Notes under the pieces: generated by a model
Seen by the model: the letters and a program-made list of their open reading frames with translations, nothing else
Databases searched by the model: none
Told to the model about the DNA's origin: nothing
Program-made: the position numbers and the translations under genes
Assembly (NCBI GenBank): GCA_033032865.1
Contig: JAWHQI010000099.1
Coordinates: forward strand, 7,476,501-7,540,500
Reading direction: 5' to 3'
DNA from: Dactylorhiza incarnata
Lineage: Eukaryota; Streptophyta; Magnoliopsida; Asparagales; Orchidaceae
DNA: 64,000 nucleotides
In this document: piece after piece, positions 1 to 10,996 of the stretch
Numbering within the stretch: the stretch's first letter is position 1
How the letters are laid out: each line of letters begins with the position of its first letter

Positions 1-2
1 AG

Positions 3-1033
3 AGGAAAGACAAAAAGGCTCTTCTCATATCTCAATATGAGAATTTCAAGAAAAAGGCTAATGAAAGCATTACAGAAATGTATGACAGATTCAGCCTCAT
101 CATAAATGAGCTGAGAGGGCTTAACAAGGAAATCTCTCTGACAGAGATTAATGACAAGCTCCTCATGTGCTTCCCTGGCACATGGGACTCTAAAATCTGG
201 GCTATCAGAGATTCTTCATGCCTCAGGGAGATATCAACTGATGCTCTCCTAGGAAAGCTCAAATCCTATGAGCTCCTACTGAAAAGCAGGGTTGAGTCAG
301 AAGCCCAAGAAAGGACACTTACTTTCAAAGAGAGGACTCTTGCATTAAAAAGTGCAGAAGCAGAGTCCTCCACTACTGAAGAAGAAATGCTTAATCTCTT
401 GGCTGAGAGATTCAAGAAGTGGGCCAGGACAGAAGATTCCAGAAGGAGAGAGAGGAGCTCAAGCAAGCCAAGGTATGACAAAACTCCTAAACATGAGATA
501 ATTTGTTTTTCTTGCAGAAAGCCAGGACATATTTCTACTGAATGTCCTGAGGAAGACAAGATCAAGAAAAACAAGCAGATGAAGGAGCACAGGAAAAAAT
601 CCTTCATGAGAAAGGAGAAGAAAGGAGAGAGAGGTCTCTTAGCTGAGACCTGGAGTGATTCAGATTCAGAATCAAGTTCCTCCTCATCTGATGATGATGA
701 AGATGGTGGACCAGAAGAAGCCTGCTTAATGGCTTTTGAAGATCCCACTAATGAAATTGAGGTAAGCATCTTTGAAGACCTTGATTTTTCTTCAAAAGAT
801 TTTAAAGGATGTTTTAAAGAATTTTGCCAAGATTACATCAACAATCAAAAGGAACTAAATCTAAAATAAAAGTTCTTAGTAAGGATCCTTCATTCTCAGT
901 TAACAATGATCTGAAATGTGAACTGCTTGAGAAAGAAAATGAAATAGATCTCTTAGATAATGAAAATTCAGATCTAAGGAAAGAAGTCTCAAAGGCAAAA
1001 GCCTTTGAAGACTCCCTCAATGGAAGGAGCTAA
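3..1033 (+). pseudogene. Copia-1 gag, N-terminal end missing, frameshifted
   Basis: Gag forms the virus-like particle and binds the element RNA. The frame is open from base 3, so the start lies outside the window. The first part matches copia gag (UBN2-type: MYDRF..IINELRGL, then EINDKLLMCFPGTWD). A CCHC zinc knuckle (CFSCRKPGHISTEC) is near 500-545. It is followed by a lysine-rich stretch and a serine/aspartate-rich acidic tract near 650-715. The frame stops at 869. A shifted frame carries on from about 850 to 1033 with a heptad-like charged segment (ELLEKENEIDLLDNENSDL) that looks like coiled coil. The switch is a frameshift in a once continuous gag. Confidence 0.82.
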
Positions 1034-1172
1034 AAGATCAAAGAGATTTCACAAAATCTCTCCAAGAGATTTAATCATCTTAATCAAGAATCACAATCAC
1101 TCACTAGCAAACTTGCTTGTGATAGACCAGTAACATCTTCTAGGTCTAGGCCTAATAATATATCAGAATCAT

Positions 1173-1969
1173 GTGAAGAACATGAGAAAGATAACCCTAA
1201 ATAAACTCACCACATTTAATAGGGTAGACACTAGTGATGAACTAGGAATCCTAGGTAAACAACCCTTGGAAAATTTAGATTTGAAGAATGAGTGTGCTAC
1301 ATGCAGAAGTTATAAAATTGAAATAGAAGAGATGGATGAAACTTTTGAGGAATATAGAAATGATTACCAAGCTCATATTGACTCTGTCATTTCCACTCTT
1401 AAAAACAACACAAATGCCTACAATAAACCTAGACATGATTTAATGATCAAGAATGATAAATTAAGGTCAGAAATCAACTTGCTTAAGAAAATTATAAATT
1501 CAAATTCACAAACACTGAATGATATGAATCATACGTCGAATAGAACTCGACGCAATTTTAAGAATGCGTCGAATGCATCTCGACGGACTCCAGCATATGC
1601 GTCGACATCATCTCAAAGCAACTATGTGGGTGTGTCGAACTACACTCGACATAACCAATATCATACTTTGAATGATTATCGACGGGATTATGCAGATACA
1701 TCGAATTGCACTCGATGCAACTCTAAAACTACGTCGATTTCTTCTCGATGCATATTTCCTGCACTAAATCACCAAACACCAAAACCTTCTTTTTCTATCC
1801 CAAGATGTTTTTGCTGCTCCAGACAAGGACATACTGCAATTGCTGGCATACCAATGCAACACTTCTTCACCTAAGGGTGAACAATGGAAGACCATATCAT
1901 TCTTTCATATCTCCATATGATGATAGAAGGAAGAGACCCCAACATGAGAGGGTCTTTATTAATGTTTAA
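1173..1969 (+). pseudogene. Copia-1 gag C-terminal part with broken second zinc knuckle
   Basis: This continues the gag after damaged sequence at 1034-1172. A helical charged segment comes first (EIEEMDETFEEYRNDYQ), then an unusual low-complexity stretch at about 1530-1750 in which SN.TR-like tripeptides recur. That stretch is encoded by a series of DNA hairpins listed separately. Near 1800-1850 the frame reads CFCCSRQGHTAI, the first three ligands of a CCHC knuckle. A small deletion then shifts the frame, and the fourth Cys (CWH) is found in the next frame up to 1969. The second knuckle next to the protease is also seen in Copia-2 here, which supports the assignment. Confidence 0.7.
1534..1750. 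repeat. Five-hairpin cluster, CGTCGA-N7-TCGACG type, inside gag
   Basis: Inverted repeats with exactly 7 nt between arms lie at 1534-1552, 1567-1585, 1633-1651, 1700-1717 and 1732-1750. The arms change together: CGTCGA/TCGACG, TGTCGA/TCGACA, CATCGA/TCGATG, and CGTCGA/TCGATG, which keeps a G-U pair as RNA. A sixth, decayed copy (CGTCGA-N7-TCAAAG) starts near 1600. Spacers differ freely (ATAGAAC, ATGCATC, ACTACAC, ATTGCAC, TTTCTTC). The same motif recurs in the spacer behind pol and in the LTR of this element. Confidence 0.85.
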
Positions 1970-2012
1970 TTTACATGTTCAGAGGGAAGGCAGTTCAACC
2001 ACAAACCAGTAG

Positions 2013-2908
2013 TGGTATCTGGACAGTGGATGCTCCATGCATATGACTGGAGCAAAACATTTGCTGGAAAATTTCAAGGCCAAGGAAGGGCCCAAGGTAA
2101 TTTTTGGGAACTCCCACTCTGGTCAAACCAAAGGATATGGTTTGCTCAGGATTGGAGAAATTTCCTTTTCTAAAGTATCTTATGTTGAAGGACTTCAACA
2201 TAATTTGATCAACAATAGTAAGTTGTGTGATGGTGAATACAAAGTTGTATTCACCAAGTACTTCTGTCATATAGTTAGCTCTAAGACTGATCAAACAGTT
2301 TTGACTGGTCTCGAAAAAGGTAAGGTGTATGTTGTAGACTTTGAGTACACAAAGTCTGAGATCTGCTTGTTTAACTCCCAGTTGGAAAATAGTGAGTTGT
2401 GGCATAGGAGACTTAGTCATCTTAACCTTAAGACCATAGTAAACTCTCCAAACTCAACCTATTCAGGGGTTTACCAACTGGTAAATTCAATAAAGACCAC
2501 CCCTGTAGAGCCAGCCAACAAGGTAAGCAGATCAAAGCTTCATTCAAACCAATTGGTAAGAATGATTCTCCTAGAATCCTTTTCCTGTTGCACATGGACC
2601 TGTTTGGCCCTATCTCCACTCAAAGCTTAGCAGGAAAGTCTTACACATTAGTCATTGTTGATAATTTCTCTAGGCTCAGCTGGGTGTTCTTTCTAAAAGC
2701 TATGTCAGACACCTTCAAGATCCTCTCAAGATTCATTAGACAGATTCAATCTGAACTCAACACACAGGTTGCTGTGATCAGAAGTGATCATGGAAGTGAG
2801 TTTGAGAATCAATTAATGTATATATTCTATGAGGATGAAGGTATCAGGCAAAGCTTTTCAGCTCTTAGAATCCCCCAACAGAATGGGGTGGCTATAAGGA
2901 AAAAATAG
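2013..2908 (+). pseudogene. Copia-1 protease and integrase N-terminal/core, frameshifted
   Basis: The aspartic protease motif WYLDSGCSMHMTG starts at 2013 and is followed by family-typical IFG, GLQHNLI and similar blocks. The gag-pre-integrase zinc-binding segment begins with LWHRRLSHLN near 2398. The frame is lost around 2440-2590, and the integrase core resumes in another frame at 2588 with HMDLFGP, VDNFSRLSWVFFLK and RSDHGSEFEN; these carry the first two catalytic Asp of the DDE core. The block ends at PQQNGVAIRKK and a stop at 2906; the family normally reads NGVAERKN, so the catalytic Glu is lost and the frame shifts here. These enzymes would process Gag-Pol and join cDNA to chromosomal DNA. 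Confidence 0.8.
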
Positions 2909-2933
2909 AACCCTAATTGAACCAGGAAGGACA

Positions 2934-3377
2934 TTGTTAGCTGAATCTAATTTGCCAAAGTCCTTATGGTCTGAGGCAGTAAATACTGCAAATTATGTTC
3001 TGAATAGGAGTCTCATTCACAAGACTAAATTGAAGACTCCCTATGAGCTGTTGAAGGGAAAGGCACTTATTGTCACTTATTTTAAAAATTTTGGGTGTAC
3101 TTGCTTTATACTCAATAATGGGAAAAGTCATCTTGCCAAATTTGACAAGAAGGCTGATGATGGGATATTCTTACGATATTCCTCATCAAGCAAGGCCTAT
3201 AAGTGCTTCAATAAAAGCTCTCTCAAAATTGAGGAGTTTATGCATGTGGTCTTTGATGAAACTAACATGGTTTACAAGGGGAAAGAATCTTCCACCGGTT
3301 CTATCCTGCAGGAAGAAGATCAACTAGTAGAGCAAGTTGAAAGGATGAGCATAGTGGATCATCCAACTGTGTGTTAG
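2934..3377 (+). pseudogene. Copia-1 integrase C-terminal part
   Basis: The sequence reads LAESNLPKSLWSEAVNTANYVLNRS, then TPYELLKGK and FGCTCFILNN, the usual copia integrase C-terminal blocks. It continues to VFDETNMVYKGKE and stops at 3375. The frame is shifted relative to the core, so it cannot be expressed as one protein with it. Between this stop and 3516 lies an acidic linker ([14 protein letters not shown]) of the kind that connects integrase to RT in this lineage. Confidence 0.75.
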
Positions 3378-3515
3378 GAAAAAGGACAACAGGATATTGA
3401 CACTGACTCTGGTGAGGATTATGGAGCACATGAAGAGGAAACAACAGTACCTGGTTTACCAGCCACAAACATTATTCCAGCACATGAGGATGAAGATCCC
3501 ACTGTCACTGAGCAA

Positions 3516-5073
3516 GTGATAGCTCAGGAAGAAGAGCAAATCCTAGATCACTCAGCAAGATCCGGGATGACTCAAGAAGATCATCCTCCAACTCAAGTAA
3601 TAGGAAACTTGACAGCAGGAGTCAAAACAAGGAACCAACTCACAAGTGAGACAATGATGCAGTGTTTCCTGTCACAATATGAACCAAAGAAATTTGAAGA
3701 AGCAAATAGTGACCCTCACTGGATATCTGTTATGCAAGAGGAACTGACCCAGTTTGAAAGGAACAAGGTCTGGACTTTGGTTGAGAGACCAAAGAAATAC
3801 CTAGTGATTGGCACCAAGTGGGTGTTCAAAAATAAAATGGACTCAACTGGGGTCATAATCAGAAATAAGGCTAGACTTGTGGCCCAAGGGTACATGCAAG
3901 AGGAAGGCATTGACTTCAACCAGACATTTGCCCCAGTAGCAAGACTGGAGGCAATCAGAATGTTCCTGGCACATGCTGCCCACATGAAGATCAAGGTATA
4001 CCAGATGGATGTCAAGAGTGCATTTCTCAATGGGAAACTACAAGAAGAGGTGTATGTGGAGCAGCCACAAGGTTTTGTCAATCCAACTTTTCCCTCTTTT
4101 GTATATAGATTAGATAAAGCACTATATGGTCTAAAGCAAGCTCCAAGAGCTTGGTATGAGACATTATCCACCTTTCTCCTGGAACACAACTTTGAAAGAG
4201 GAAAGGTAGATAAAACCCTTTTCACAAGAGCACATAAGAATCAACTACTACTTGTTCAAATATATGTAGATGATATTATATTTGGATCAGATCAATCTTT
4301 ATGCAAAAGGTTTGATTACCTGATGCAGTCAAGATTTGAGATGAGTAGCATGGTGGAATTATCCTATTTCCTTGGTCTCCAGGTTAGACAAAATCCAGAT
4401 GACATTTTTATATCCCAATCCAAATATACCAGAGAACTCATTAAAAGGTTTGGGATGGAGAATGCATCTGTTATGAAAACCCCCATGGCTACTAATGCTG
4501 TTCTAGATAGAGGTGAACAAGGTAAGTTATTTGATCAGAAGGCTTACAGAGCAACCATTGGCTCTCTTCTCTACCTAACAGATAGCAGACCTGATATAAT
4601 GTTTGCTACCTGTATTTGTGCAAGATTTCAGGTTGACCCAAAGGAATCCCACATGAGTTCTGTCAAAAGAATTCTCAGTTATCTAAAGGCTACTCCTGAG
4701 CTTAGCTTATGGTATCCAGCTGAATCTGGATTTGAATTGGTTGGATATTCAGATGCAGACTATGTTGGATGCAGGCTTGATAGAAAAAGCACTTCAGGAA
4801 CATGTCAGTTTCTGGGTGCTAGACTGCTATCATGGTTTAGTACGAAGCAAACCACAGTCTCCACTTCTACAGCTGAAGCTGAGTATATAGCTGCAGGAAG
4901 CTGATATTCATAAATTTTGTGGATGCAAAATCAGTTGTTAGACTACAACTTTTCTCTTGCCAATTCCACAATCTATTGTGACAGCTCTAGTGTAATTTCA
5001 ATTGCTTCCAATCCTGTTCTCCACAGCAGAACTAAGCACATAGAGATAAGGCACCACTTTCTCAGAGACAATG
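3516..5073 (+). pseudogene. Copia-1 reverse transcriptase and RNase H, split by Athila-1
   Basis: The longest intact stretch of this element. RT motifs in order: [52 protein letters not shown], and the catalytic YVDD box ([12 protein letters not shown]) near 4258-4290. RNase H follows with [16 protein letters not shown] and [10 protein letters not shown] stop sits at about 4902, then the frame recovers (LWMQNQLLDYNFS, CDSSS, SRTKHIEIRHHFLRDN). At 5074, in the middle of these RNase H codons, Athila-1 begins; the last codons are at 15676-15869. RT and RNase H copy the element RNA into cDNA. Confidence 0.88.
5069..5073. repeat. Target site duplication CAATG of Athila-1 (left copy)
   Basis: CAATG directly precedes the TGATAAG start of the LTR. 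The same five bases follow the LTR end (...TATATCA) at 15671-15675. Removing the insert and one copy restores the Copia-1 RNase H reading frame. Confidence 0.92.
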
Positions 5074-6830
5074 TGATAAGTAGTATTTATATAAGTTTTT
5101 AATAGAAATTTTTATAATTATTTAAAATGAATTTTTCCTTTTCATGTCAATTTTAGGTTAAAAGTAGTTCTTTTGGTAATTTTGATTCTAACTTAGCATA
5201 ATTCCAATATTTGCAGAATTTTGGGAGAAATGGGTGAAATTTACAAGTCACGCCCAAGGTCACGTCCGTGACCAAGGGGCGTGTAACCTGAAGATCAAAC
5301 CAGAGTCGATGTCGCGCTGATTGAGCTAGCCCACAGCGAGTCACGCCCTAGGTCATGCCCGTGACCCAAAGTCATGCCCGTGACCCAAAGTCATGCCCGT
5401 GACCAAGGGGCGTGTAATCTTAGAATCATCCCAGCGAGCTACCGTCGAGACGTGGAGCTGCCGTCGAGAAGTCAACATGAGTCACGCCCGTGACCCATAT
5501 GTCACGGCCGTGACTTTCCTGCGTGATCCCTACACGCCGTCGCGCCGCAAGCAAGACCCACACCGCATTAAATGAAGCCGTCCAAGTACACGCCCGTGAC
5601 CCAAGTTACATGGGCGTGTAAAGTCTGAATTTCTTCCGTTGTCACGCAAAGCCCACGCCACTGTCCCAGTTGTACAGATCAGTGATTACACGCCCCTAGG
5701 TCACGCCCATGACCAAGGGGCGTGTAACTTGAAATTTTTTGTATAAATTCCAGGGCTCTCCTTGATTCCAGGGTTCAGAAATTTTGAGAGGGGGAGGTGC
5801 TGCTAGAGCTGATAGTGAGTTTTTCCTATTCATGTTCATGTCTCTTTGAACTTTCATGTTCTCTTTTTCTTCTCATGCAATGTACTAGATTTATTCTATG
5901 CACTAGTTTATTAAGCTTGTAATCCTTATTTTTCTAGTTTGCAATCTTGCTTAAAGAGTTGTAATAGTTTTTCATTTCAATAAAAGTTGGCATAGTTTTC
6001 TTCACCACTCTTTCTACTTAGTAATTTTCCTTCATGCAATTTTATTTTTTTTTCTTTCCCCTCCACCATGATTAACTAATTCTCATTAGTGCTCTATAGA
6101 AATGATCCGAGGATGAGATAATCAAGTTATGATTTTTTAAAGCTCTCTTTTTCCGTTTTTATAAAACACTTGAATTACCCTTGACTTTTAACTAGTGAGA
6201 CCATATTATCGATGTATGGTTTTCGCTTAAGTTTTCATACTTAGCTAGCCAAGAGGCTCAAAGTATGAATCGATCACTCAAGGGTAAAGAGAGTTGCACG
6301 CACCCCTCGAGAGAGGATGACGTAAATCTCCCAGATTGGAGTCAAATCCAATAGCGGGGTTCACTTCGTAAAGCAAGTTTTAGGTAATCAATTATAGGAC
6401 GAGAGTCCGGTTGATTTTTCCTAAACTTAGTTAGGCATTAACCTCGAGAGAGGCATGTTCGAGCTTCGGGAACCTCCACGGTCAAGTAGTTTAATTAAAC
6501 GGAATTAGATTTATTTTCCTTTCGCTTGATTATCCTTAATCCAAGGTGACTTTTGATTGAGCACTAATCTCTTTTACCATCATTTAATCTCTTCTTTTAG
6601 CTTACAATTTGTCTCTATTTAGCTAGTAAAGCAAAACTCAAAAATCATTTAGATAAGATAATAGTAATTTTCCTCGAAGTAGAAGTAATCAACGCGCCCC
6701 GTGGAAAACGACCTTAGTATTTCTAAATATCCTATACTATAGACGATAAGGTACACTTGCCTTTATCAGATATAGTTTTGGAGAAAATCTTTAACCATTT
6801 AACTTTGCAAAACCCTAAATTTCTATATCA
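5074..6830 (+). repeat. Athila-1 5' LTR
   Basis: It starts TGATAAGTAGT and ends CTATATCA; 1757 bp. It carries promoter and polyadenylation functions for the element. The region 5250-5740 is dense in the palindrome GTCACG-NN-CGTGAC and the related ACACGCCC/GGGCGTGT pair. A TATA-like TATAAATTCC lies near 5743, directly after that array. The AATAAAAG near 5980 could serve as a polyadenylation signal. Both functional calls are guesses from sequence. Confidence 0.92.
5250..5740. repeat. Array of GTCACG-NN-CGTGAC palindromes in Athila-1 5' LTR
   Basis: About ten copies or half copies of GTCAYG-NN-CRTGAC, some nested in a longer palindrome ACACGCCCCTA-GGTCACG...CGTGACC-AAGGGGCGTGT (for example 5692-5729). 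The 3' LTR has the same array at about 14100-14560, and Athila-2 LTRs have it at 54965-55430 and 63550-64000. Many copies show CpG-to-TpG changes (GTCATGCCCGTGAC). Confidence 0.85.
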
Positions 6831-6836
6831 AGTTTT

Positions 6837-6854
6837 TGGCGCCGTTGCCGGGGA
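6837..6854 (+). promoter_or_regulatory. Primer binding site for tRNA-Asp, Athila-1
   Basis: TGGCGCCGTTGCCGGGGA lies six bases behind the LTR end. It is complementary to the 3' end of plant tRNA-Asp(GTC) as I know that sequence, the primer usual for Athila and Tat elements. Minus-strand cDNA synthesis would start here. Confidence 0.9.
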
Positions 6855-7037
6855 CTTGCGTAGATATTTTGAAAAGAGAATAGCTATTAATTTTATCATG
6901 CTTCTTTTTATTTTATTTTGCTTTTTCTAAATTTCAAAAAGAAAAAAAAATTATAATAGTCTAGTTTTCCTCTTTCTTTCTTTTCTTTTCATTATCCGCC
7001 CTTTTTCTTCATTCCTTTTTTTTCTTTTTTTTAGTGT
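6855..7037 (+). other. Athila-1 leader between PBS and gag
   Basis: About 180 bases of pyrimidine-rich, T-rich leader (runs of TTTTCTTT). No ORF. The matching leader in Athila-2 (62543-62681) is equally low in complexity. It is presumably the 5' untranslated region of the genomic RNA. Confidence 0.6.
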
Positions 7038-8189
7038 ATGACCCGAGGTAGCGCTTCGAATATTCCTTTTGATCCAGAGATCGAGCGAACCCTTTGGCAG
7101 CGTCGCCGTTCTCATGATATGGATAATCAATTAGAATTTGAAGAGTCGATTGGGGACACTAACACAGCGAATATGGATCTTAATCCTCCTAATCCTAATG
7201 CAGCAAATCCTAATGAGGTCGCGCAACAGACCATGTCCTATTATGCGCGGCCGAATTTGGAAGGCACACAGTCAAGTATTGTTCGCCCCGCGGTGGCGAA
7301 CAATAACTTTGAGATCAAGTCAAGCAGCATACATATGGTGCAGCAATCAGTGACCTTCGATGGTCAGCCGGACGAAGATCCAAACTGTCATTTTTCTAAT
7401 TTTCTCGAAATCTGCGACACGTTTAAAATCAATAGCGTCACCGATGATGCCATTCAATTGCGTCTTTTTCCTTTTTCTTTGCGGTCTAAGACCAAGTAGT
7501 GGTTGGGCTCACTTCCTAGGGAGTCCATCACTACATGGGCCGATATGGCGGAAAATTTTCTCACTAAATATTTTCCGCCTGCAAAGACCGCCAAAATGCG
7601 AACATATACTGCATCATTTATGCAAATCGACTCGGAGACTCTCTATGATACATGGGAGCGCTACAAGGAGCTTTTGCGTAGATGCCCTCACCACGCACTT
7701 CCCACTTGGTAACAAGTGCAAATTTTTTATAATGGCTTGAATTTCCAAACTAAGCAAATGATTGATGTGACCGTTGGGGGAACATTAAATAAAAAGACCC
7801 TGGAGGCCGCTCAAGAGCTTTTTGAGGAAATGGCCATGAATGCGTACCAATGGAATATGCCCCGAGCGCGGCCTAACAAGCCAGCCGGAATTTTTGAAAT
7901 AGACGCAAACGCAAATTTGGTTTTACAAGTTGAGCGCTTAACAAAGCAAGTGGCGGAGATGTATGCTTCCTCCGCCACTCCTCCTTGGGCTAATAATATT
8001 TTAATTGAAGAGCAGGTTGACTACATGGGAAATCCTCCTCGGCCTTCCTATAACCCCAACACCGCTTCGTACAACAACACTTACAATGCGGGTTATAGGA
8101 ACCATCCGAATTTCTCGTGGAGCAACCATGGAAATGCTCAGCGTCCTATGAATCTAAATCAACCCCCCCCCCCCAAATCGACTTCTTAA
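7038..8189 (+). pseudogene. Athila-1 gag, two in-frame stops
   Basis: The start ATG at 7038 (MTRGSASNIPFDPEIERTL) is the same as in Athila-2. The retrotrans_gag core reads VTFDGQPDEDPN, then WLGSLPRESITTWADMAENF and KYFPPAKTAK. It continues in the same frame through a stop at 7497 (Athila-2 has Gln; CAG to TAG) and one at 7710 (Gln; CAA to TAA). The frame is finally lost in a run of C at about 8163-8172, a likely slippage site. No CCHC knuckle is visible, normal for Athila. The product would form the capsid. Confidence 0.85.
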
Positions 8190-9132
8190 CTTAACTCCAC
8201 CTCTAAATTGTAATCCACCCGGTTTTCCGCCGCAACAACAAAAGCTCTCTCCGCTTGAAGAGGTTTTTGCAAAATATGTTGCTACAAATGAAACAAACAT
8301 CTAGAACCTTACCAGATCGATCAAAAAGTTAGAGAATCAAGTGGGCCAGCTCAGAAAGATGAGTTCCGAGCGTCAGTAAGGAGCACTACTGGGTAATACG
8401 GAGCAAAATCCAAGGGAGAGCGCAAACGTGATTACACTCCGAAGCGGGAAGGAGGTGGTTTCAAAACAGGACGAACCCAAGGTAACTTCTTCTCCTTCTC
8501 CTCCTCTTATTTTATCTTTGAATTTGCCCGCTACGTTAGCTCTGCACGCTTCTACTTCCAATATTCCGTATCCGTCTAAGTTTAAAAGCAAGTGCGCCGA
8601 AAAAAATTATAAAAAGTTTTTAGAAATTTTAAAACAAATTCATATTAATGTACCCTTCTGCGAGGTTATCTCTCAAATGCCTAAATATGCGAAATATCTT
8701 AAGGAGTTGCTCTCCAATAAGAAAAAATTAGAAGATATTTCGCATATTTCTTTAAACGCAGAATGCTCCGCGGTTGTACTCAACAAATTACCTCAAAAGG
8801 CAAATGACCCGGGACGGTTATCCATCCCGTGTCTATTTGGCAATTCGTTAGTAAAACACGCCTAAGCAGATCTTGGAGCAAGCATCAATCTCATGCCTTT
8901 TTCGTTATTTACAAAGTTAGGTCTAGGAAATCCTAACCCCACTCGAATGTGTATTCAATTAGCGGATCGTTCTTTAAAATATCCGGTAGGGATAGTGGAG
9001 GGCGTGCTCGTTAAGGTTGATAAGTTCATCTTCCCGGTGGACTTTGTCATTCTTGACATCGAAGAGGATGCTGAAGTACCCCTCGTACTCAGCCACTCGT
9101 CCTTGCCACCTCCCGCGCAATTATCGACGTAA
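8190..9132 (+). pseudogene. Athila-1 gag C-terminal region and aspartic protease
   Basis: The shifted frame resumes with ITLRSGKEVV at about 8428, a block seen in Athila polyproteins, then NIPYPSKF and ...KKFLEILKQIHINVPFCE. The protease site reads HA-stop-ADLGASINLMPFS at about 8860-8905. The stop at 8863 replaces the Leu codon of Athila-2. D-LGAS instead of DTG/DSG is the Athila form of the catalytic motif. The frame stops again at 9130. Together with gag and RT it once formed a single polyprotein. Confidence 0.8.
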
Positions 9133-9449
9133 GTGACGGAAAGCTCCTCCTATGGGTTGGAGACGATGAAGTTACTTTTAGTATAAATCCCTCAATGCGA
9201 AACACCTTAGAGAATGACGATTCATGCTTCTATTTAGAAGAATATTTTGAGACGAATTTTATTCACTTCCCGAGTTAGTCTTCACATCGAGTCACGAATC
9301 CGAGCTCGTCGAGCTCTTTTATTTAGAAGAAGAGCCACCCATGTTAGAGTTAAAACAACTCCCCCTCTCCTTAAATATTTATTTTAGAAAAAGAATCTAA
9401 GCTACCCGTCATCGTTTCATCCGAACTTAGCAATTCAGAAATTTCTGAG
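9133..9449 (+). pseudogene. Athila-1 protease-RT linker, degenerate
   Basis: About 320 bases without an open frame. Comparison with Athila-2 (about 60070-60440) shows the acidic linker with blocks such as NTLENDDSCFYLEE, interrupted here by several small indels and shortened. Nothing else is visible. Confidence 0.6.
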
Positions 9450-10544
9450 TTGACTATTTTCTTAAGCAAGCACCGCCACGCAATTGCGTGGCAAATTTTG
9501 GATATTAAGGGCATTAACCCTTCCTTCTGCACTCACAAAATCTTCCTCGAAGATAATTCCCTCAACAGGGTCCAGCCTCAACGACGACTAAACCCGAATA
9601 TGAAAGAAGTCGTTAAGGACGGAATTATTAAACTTTTGGACGCGGGAATCATCTACCCGATATCGGATTGTACTTGGGTTAGCCCGGTACAAGTCGTACC
9701 AAAGAAAGGTGGCGTTACGGTAGTTGCGAACGAAAATAATAAATTAATCCCAACCCGTACTGTTACGGATTGGCGGATGTGCATCGATTATCGAAAACTA
9801 AATGATGCCACCCGTAAGGATCACTTCCCGCTACCTTTTATCGATCAAATTTTAGAGTGCCTTTCAGGTCACTCCTACTACTGTTTTCTTGATGGTTTGT
9901 CGGGATATTTCCAAATCCCGATGTCGCCCGACGACCAAGAAAAAATAACTTTCATTTGCCCCTTTGGCACCTTCGCTTATCGAAGGATGCCATTTGGTCT
10001 TTATAACGCGCCAGCTACATTCCAAAGATGTATGCTGGCAATATTTGACGAGTTAGTAGAGGATGTGATGGAGGTGTTCATGGACGACTTTTCCGTTTTC
10101 GGAAAGTCTTTCAAAAATTATTTAAAAAATCTCGAGCGCGTGTTACAACGTTGTGAGGAAACTAATCTTGCTCTCAATTGGGAGAAGTGTCATTTTATGG
10201 TCAAGGAAGGATTAGTCCTTGGCCATAAAATTTCGGGCAAAGGGATCAAGGTCGACAGGGCCAAGATCGAAGTAATTGAAAAACTCCCCACTCCAACGAA
10301 TGTAAAAGCCATTAGACGTTTCCTAGGTCACGCGGGGTTTTATCGGCGCTTTATCCAAAATGTTTCCAAAATCACAAAGTCGTTAACCCATCTCCTCGAG
10401 AAAGAGTCTTCCTTCCTTTTTAATGACGAATGTCATTTGGCCTTTAAACTTATCAAAGAAAAACTTATAAATTCTCCGATTCTAGTTGCGTCGGATTGGT
10501 CGCTACCCTTCGAAATATGTGCGACGCGAGTGATATTGTGGTAG
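9450..10544 (+). pseudogene. Athila-1 reverse transcriptase
   Basis: Gypsy RT with blocks in order: [69 protein letters not shown] and the catalytic box VFMDDFSVFG near 10075-10100, where FMDD stands for YMDD. The connection domain follows ([21 protein letters not shown]). A one-base loss near 10515 moves the reading into the frame used by RNase H. Conserved active-site residues are present although the whole is not expressible. Confidence 0.87.
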
Positions 10545-10996
10545 GTGCCGTGTTAGGCCAACGGGTGTGTAAGTATTTCCACCTGATTTATTATGAGAGC
10601 AAGACACTCGCGTCAGCACAAGCGAACTACACCACTACCGAGAAGGAACTTCTAGCAATCATTTTCACTTTTGATAAGTTTAGGTCGTATATCACTCTCT
10701 CAAAAGTTATCATCTTCAGGGATCATTCCGCTCTTAGATATCTTTTAAGTAAATCGGACACCAAGCCCTGTCTTTTGCGATGGATCCTCCTCTTGCAGGA
10801 GTTTGACTTAGAGATCCGGGACAAAAGGGGAGCCAAAAACTTGGCGACCGATCATCTTTCCCGATTCGAAAACCCCGCCTCGGAAGCATTAATAGAAGCC
10901 GACATTAATGATAAATTTCTTGAAGAGCGCCTTCTCGCTCTCGAAAATATAAATTCATCTTCCACCCCTGGTTGGCAGATTTGGCAAACTATCTAG
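10496..10996 (+). pseudogene. Athila-1 RNase H
   Basis: Blocks [59 protein letters not shown] and TDHLSRFENP match gypsy RNase H, with the catalytic Asp of CDAS and Glu of TEKE. The frame differs from RT after the loss near 10515. It ends near 10996 through a frameshift (Athila-2 reads on). RNase H removes the RNA strand and creates the PPT primer. Confidence 0.85.
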
